From: a gamma proteobacterium symbiont of Lucinoma myriamae
Lineage (GTDB): Bacteria; Pseudomonadota; Gammaproteobacteria; GRL18
Assembly: GCA_025655635.1 (NCBI GenBank)
Contig: JAHXIM010000407.1
Location: 1-16,965 of the forward strand
DNA length: 16,965 bases
Direction: 5' to 3'
The notes under the pieces were generated by a model, which was not told the DNA's origin, made no database searches, and saw only the letters and a program-made list of their open reading frames with translations. This document shows positions 14,539 to 16,965 of this stretch, piece after piece. A program made the translations under genes and the position numbers. Positions within the stretch are counted from its first letter, which is position 1. Every line of letters starts with the position of its first letter.

Positions 14539-14644
14539 GTCGTTTAATATGGCATTAATTAATAAGGGACTACTCTTTTATCCTTAAGAAAAACAAGGGT
14601 ATAAGTGAAGGGTGGGGATAAATAGAGGAAGTTAAGGAAGGTCT

Positions 14645-15214
14645 ATGAAAATTAATCACATACTAAAAAACTATTTTAAAACATTAGCAAATGCACTACC
14701 AAAAAAAAATTTACCCAGTAAATCCCGTCGCTTAGCCTTATCAAAGTTACTGGCAACGGGCGGTGCAGTGGCTTTGGGTGCTTCTGCAAGCACAGCGAAT
14801 GCACATAAAATTGACAGTGCTGAGGAAAAAGAAGAACGTTTTCCTGGTGATCCTCCAGAACATTTTATTGTCTATCAGCTCAATGAATCTGAGCATGAAT
14901 ACCACCAGCATGTATTAAATTCTGTGGGTGCTATGATTGGCCGATATGAAGACAATATTGACATCGTTGTTGCCTGTTTTGGCAAGGGGATACATGTGCT
15001 CGCTAAAGAGCCTGGACGTCCGGTACATGCGTCTATTAAAGAAAAAGTAAAAAGTCTTGCCGGACAGGGTGTTAAATTTCATGCCTGCGGCCGTACCTTA
15101 AAGTCCATGAACTGGACTGATAAAGATATGCTTCCTTTTGCCAAAATGGTTGATGTGGGTGTAGCGGATATTATGGAATTACAAGAACAAAACTATGCTT
15201 ACTTCTCCTGGTAA
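14645..15214 (+). CDS. DsrE/DsrF-like family protein with Tat signal peptide
   Basis: The 189-residue protein begins with a twin-arginine signal: SRRLALSK (27-34) followed by a hydrophobic Ala/Gly/Leu stretch and a signal-peptidase site after ANA (about residue 53). Export to the periplasm as a folded protein is therefore expected. The n-region before the arginines is long (27 residues). The mature part is a DsrE-type fold: FIVYQLNES start, IDIVVACFGKGIHVLA (105-120, Cys111), GVKFHACGRTLKSMNW (142-157, Cys148) and MVDVGVADIMELQEQNYAYF (168-187). DsrE-family proteins move sulfur via conserved Cys, and members of this branch are often exported and of unknown role. Function in sulfur handling is an inference. 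A good Shine-Dalgarno AAGGAAG precedes the ATG. It stands alone between the dnaJ terminator and dapB. Confidence 0.85.
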   Translation: MKINHILKNYFKTLANALPKKNLPSKSRRLALSKLLATGGAVALGASASTANAHKIDSAEEKEERFPGDPPEHFIVYQLNESEHEYHQHVLNSVGAMIGRYEDNIDIVVACFGKGIHVLAKEPGRPVHASIKEKVKSLAGQGVKFHACGRTLKSMNWTDKDMLPFAKMVDVGVADIMELQEQNYAYFSW

Positions 15215-15234
15215 TGAACTCTGCTAATTCTTTT

Positions 15235-15240
15235 TATAAT
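15235..15240 (+). promoter_or_regulatory. Candidate -10 box of dapB
   Basis: TATAAT lies 41 bases before the dapB ATG and just after the preceding gene. The -35 position is weak. It suggests dapB can be transcribed independently of the DsrE-like gene. Confidence 0.4.
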
Positions 15241-15281
15241 ACCATCTCTTCGATAAATAATAGTGAATTAACGAGAAACAA

Positions 15282-16088
15282 ATGACAAACATTTTGATCA
15301 CCGGTGCTGCCGGACGTATGGGAAGAAACCTGATCACCGCTGTTGATGAAGCTGAAGGTGCCAGCCTGACGGCGGCCACTGAACGTCAGGGCAGCAGTAT
15401 GGTTGGTGTTGATGCAGGAGAACTGGCCGGTCTGGAAAAAAATAACGTCGCTCTGATTGATGACATCAATAATGCCCTGGATCAGTTTGATGTATGTATT
15501 GATTTCACCGCACCCGCTGTCACCATTGAAAATATCAAAGCCTGCCGTGCGGCGGGTCGAAAAATGGTTATTGGTACCACCGGTTTTACTGATGAGCAAA
15601 AGCAAGTCATTCAGGATGCAGCACAGGATATAGCCATTGTTTTTGCACCCAATATGAGTGTCGGTGTGAACCTGACCTTCAAATTATTGGATATAGCCGC
15701 TCGTGTTTTAGGTGATACAGTTGATATTGAAGTCATCGAAGCACATCATCGCCACAAAGTTGATGCCCCTTCAGGAACAGCACTTCGTATGGGTGAAGTG
15801 GTTGCTGATGCTTTAGGTCGTGATTTAAAAGACTGTGCAGTTTATGGCCGTGAAGGACAAACCGGTGAACGTGACAGACAAACCATTGGTTTTGAAACTA
15901 TTCGAGCCGGTGATATTGTTGGTGAACACACGGTTATGTTTGCTGACATTGGTGAACGGGTCGAGATCACTCACAAAGCTTCAAGCCGTATGACTTTTGC
16001 CAATGGTGCTGTGCGTGCTGCACAATGGCTCAACGATCATGATAAAGGCTTATTTGATATGCAGGATGTTTTGGGCTTAAGAGACTAA
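15282..16088 (+). CDS. dapB: 4-hydroxy-tetrahydrodipicolinate reductase (lysine/diaminopimelate pathway)
   Basis: DapB reduces 4-hydroxy-tetrahydrodipicolinate with NAD(P)H on the way to diaminopimelate and lysine. The 268-residue protein has the N-terminal Rossmann dinucleotide motif GAAGRMG (8-14), GTTGFT (98-103), FAPNMSVGVN (121-130), the catalytic EAHHRHK (153-159, with catalytic His and Lys159), DAPSGTA (161-167, substrate binding), and the RAGDIVGEHTVMF and VEITHKASSR segments. Length and motifs are complete. The ribosome binding site is weak. In many gammaproteobacteria dapB follows dnaJ and precedes carA-carB; here the DsrE-like gene is inserted before it, and carA is not the next gene. 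Confidence 0.97.
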   Translation: MTNILITGAAGRMGRNLITAVDEAEGASLTAATERQGSSMVGVDAGELAGLEKNNVALIDDINNALDQFDVCIDFTAPAVTIENIKACRAAGRKMVIGTTGFTDEQKQVIQDAAQDIAIVFAPNMSVGVNLTFKLLDIAARVLGDTVDIEVIEAHHRHKVDAPSGTALRMGEVVADALGRDLKDCAVYGREGQTGERDRQTIGFETIRAGDIVGEHTVMFADIGERVEITHKASSRMTFANGAVRAAQWLNDHDKGLFDMQDVLGLRD

Positions 16089-16115
16089 ATCTTTATTTCT
16101 GCGACCCTAATATCA

Positions 16116-16168
16116 ACTTACTGCAGAAAAACGTGCTGAACCCAAATAGTTCGTTTTTCTGAGTAAGT
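16116..16168. terminator. Long hairpin after dapB, probable terminator or small repeat
   Basis: The left arm ACTTACTGCAGAAAAACG (16116-16133) pairs with CGTTTTTCTGAGTAAGT (16152-16168): 17 base pairs with one bulged G, around an 18-base loop. It starts 28 bases after the dapB stop. The large loop and weak T-tract make it less typical than a standard terminator, so a small mobile palindromic repeat is an alternative. Confidence 0.55.
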
Positions 16169-16280
16169 ATCCTTTTATTCGATAGGTATCTTTCAAGCTA
16201 AATTTTTGCTCCTGAACCTGCATTAACAACAGTTCCCTGCTAACTCAATATATTCTAAAAGTAATATCAATTTATTCTAT

Positions 16281-16411
16281 CCGACTTTCATTACCTGTTA
16301 TATTAATTAAAATTTTGCTCCAAAATTACATATAGGGGAATAAATTCGTCCCTACAATAAATAGCAAAAAATAAGTTTTTTTAATTATTTTATTGGGGTA
16401 ATGAAAGTCGG
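16281..16411. repeat. 131-base MITE-like palindromic element with perfect 15-bp terminal inverted repeats
   Basis: CCGACTTTCATTACC (16281-16295) is repeated in perfect inverse as GGTAATGAAAGTCGG (16397-16411). Nearly concentric inner dyads (TAATTA/TAATTA, TTTTGCT at 16313-16319 with AGCAAAA at 16363-16369, and TAGGGG/CCCTA around 16333-16354) let the whole element fold into one long stem. TTCTA occurs just outside both ends (16275-16279 and 16412-16416), a possible target duplication offset by one base on the left. It encodes no protein, consistent with a non-autonomous mobile element. Confidence 0.6.
16331..16356. repeat. Central imperfect palindrome of the MITE-like element
   Basis: TATAGGGGAAT and ATTCGTCCCTACA face each other across AA. 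The motif resembles the GTAGGGGCGAATT-type palindromic repeats that I recall from several bacterial genomes, but the family match is from memory and unverified. Confidence 0.4.
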
Positions 16412-16492
16412 TTCTAGTACTAATAATTTAGGTTTAAGAAAATACGCTAGTCAGTTTGACATATAGTTAAAAAATATGGGAAAAATATTTAT

Positions 16493-16519
16493 TAAAGAAT
16501 TATATTAACCTGCCGATTA
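16493..16519 (+). promoter_or_regulatory. Sigma-28 (FliA) flagellar-type promoter of the chemoreceptor gene
   Basis: TAAAGAAT (16493-16500), an 11-base spacer, and GCCGATTA (16512-16519) match the FliA consensus TAAAGTTT-N11-GCCGATAA in 13 of 16 positions with exact spacing. It sits ~80 bases before a chemoreceptor gene, the usual target class of FliA. Confidence 0.75.
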
Positions 16520-16601
16520 AAACAATAATAAAAGATTTAGCTGTATTACTTCATTTATCAAATGAAATAGACTTATCTAAGTCAAAAACCAAAGGATCAG
16601 T

Positions 16602-16965
16602 ATGACTATTAAATTTAAACTGTTGCTTATTTCTGGCGGCATTGCGATAGCAATGCTGCTTTCTATCGCTTCTATGTACTGGTCAGTCAATACGATAAAC
16701 AGCCTGACTAAAACTCAAAATATTAATCATCAATTATTATCTGATATGCTGATGCTCAGACGTAATGAAAAGGATTTCTTACTTAGAAATGATCTCAAAT
16801 ACCTGGACAAGTATAATAAAAATTTTATTATCATGCAGGAGAACATCTCTCAACTAAGCGTATTACTCAATAGTAATTGTTGTGGTCTAATAGAACTGGA
16901 TACTTTAATAAGAGATAATAACTATCAATTATTGAGGTGTCAAAATGGGACAGAAACGAACATAC
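16602..16965 (+). CDS. Methyl-accepting chemotaxis protein, N-terminal part (3'-truncated)
   Basis: Only the first ~121 codons are in the window. Residues about 7-30 form a hydrophobic transmembrane segment (LLLISGGIAIAMLLS core) after a short basic N-terminus, then a periplasmic helical sensor begins. The MLMLRRNEKDFLLRND segment (about 50-65) followed by KYLDKYNKNF is characteristic of the helical-bundle ligand-binding domain of chemoreceptors. The HAMP and signalling domains would lie beyond the end. AAAGGA is a good Shine-Dalgarno sequence seven to eight bases before the ATG, and a FliA-type promoter lies upstream. The last ~12 codons look less family-like, so a frame error near the end cannot be excluded. 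The ligand is unknown. Confidence 0.8.
   Translation, partial: MTIKFKLLLISGGIAIAMLLSIASMYWSVNTINSLTKTQNINHQLLSDMLMLRRNEKDFLLRNDLKYLDKYNKNFIIMQENISQLSVLLNSNCCGLIELDTLIRDNNYQLLRCQNGTETNI

Larger units (their letters stand above)
16089..16601. other. Gene-free 513-base region between dapB and the chemoreceptor gene
   Basis: I see no convincing coding frame here. The stretch is very AT-rich and holds a hairpin at 16116-16168, a 131-base MITE-like palindrome at 16281-16411, two copies of TTTTGCTCC (16204-16212 and 16313-16321), a TTGACA (16456-16461) without a good -10, and a FliA-type promoter at 16493-16519. Confidence 0.7.

Noticed and set aside
15234..15605. 123-codon open frame on the minus strand over dapB
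   Set aside because: It is antisense to a complete, motif-bearing dapB and has no supporting features.
16456..16485. TTGACA as a sigma-70 -35 for the chemoreceptor gene
   Set aside because: No acceptable -10 lies 16-18 bases downstream; the FliA-type promoter closer to the gene fits far better.
16089..16601. carA or other gene expected after dapB
   Set aside because: No open frame or carA-like motif is present in the 513-base gap, and the next gene is a chemoreceptor.

Overview
The window is AT-rich chromosomal DNA from a gammaproteobacterium. The evidence is the combination smpB / ratA-ratB / bamE / fur / recN / nadK / grpE-dnaK-dnaJ / dapB with typical gammaproteobacterial protein sequences. 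HrcA is present, unlike in enteric bacteria, and a Tat-exported DsrE-like protein lies next to dapB. A sulfur-oxidising or related marine lineage is possible, but the sequence does not settle the genus. Both ends cut through genes, so the window may be a whole contig or a slice of one.

Layout. (1) 1-2456: an accessory glycan-type pair, a 5'-truncated sulfotransferase-like gene on + and a large glycosyltransferase-like gene on -, meeting tail to tail. (2) 2476-5919: housekeeping block. smpB (-) is divergent from a sodium:neurotransmitter-type symporter gene followed closely by ratA and ratB (+). ratB is convergent with bamE (-). (3) 6161-9186: fur (+) is convergent with the nadK-recN pair (-). 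(4) 9439-14479: heat-shock cluster hrcA-grpE-dnaK-dnaJ (+). Sigma-32-like promoters with identical spacing precede hrcA and dnaK, a hairpin lies between dnaK and dnaJ, and a perfect 13-bp stem follows dnaJ. (5) 14645-16088: Tat-signal DsrE-family protein, then dapB. (6) 16089-16601: a 513-bp gene-free stretch with two large inverted-repeat structures and a sigma-28 (FliA)-type promoter. (7) 16602-end: start of a chemoreceptor gene.

How the parts work together: HrcA would repress chaperone genes that RpoH would activate, and GrpE, DnaK and DnaJ form one folding machine. SmpB serves ribosome rescue, Fur iron control, NadK NADP supply and RecN double-strand-break repair. DapB feeds lysine and diaminopimelate (cell wall) synthesis. 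The chemoreceptor appears wired to the flagellar regulon through FliA.

No undescribed multi-gene system is evident. The items most worth a second look are the cluster of unusual substitutions in highly conserved DnaK positions, the 131-bp MITE-like palindrome, the FliA promoter, and a coding-like 30-codon in-frame continuation beyond the stop of the glycosyltransferase-like gene.
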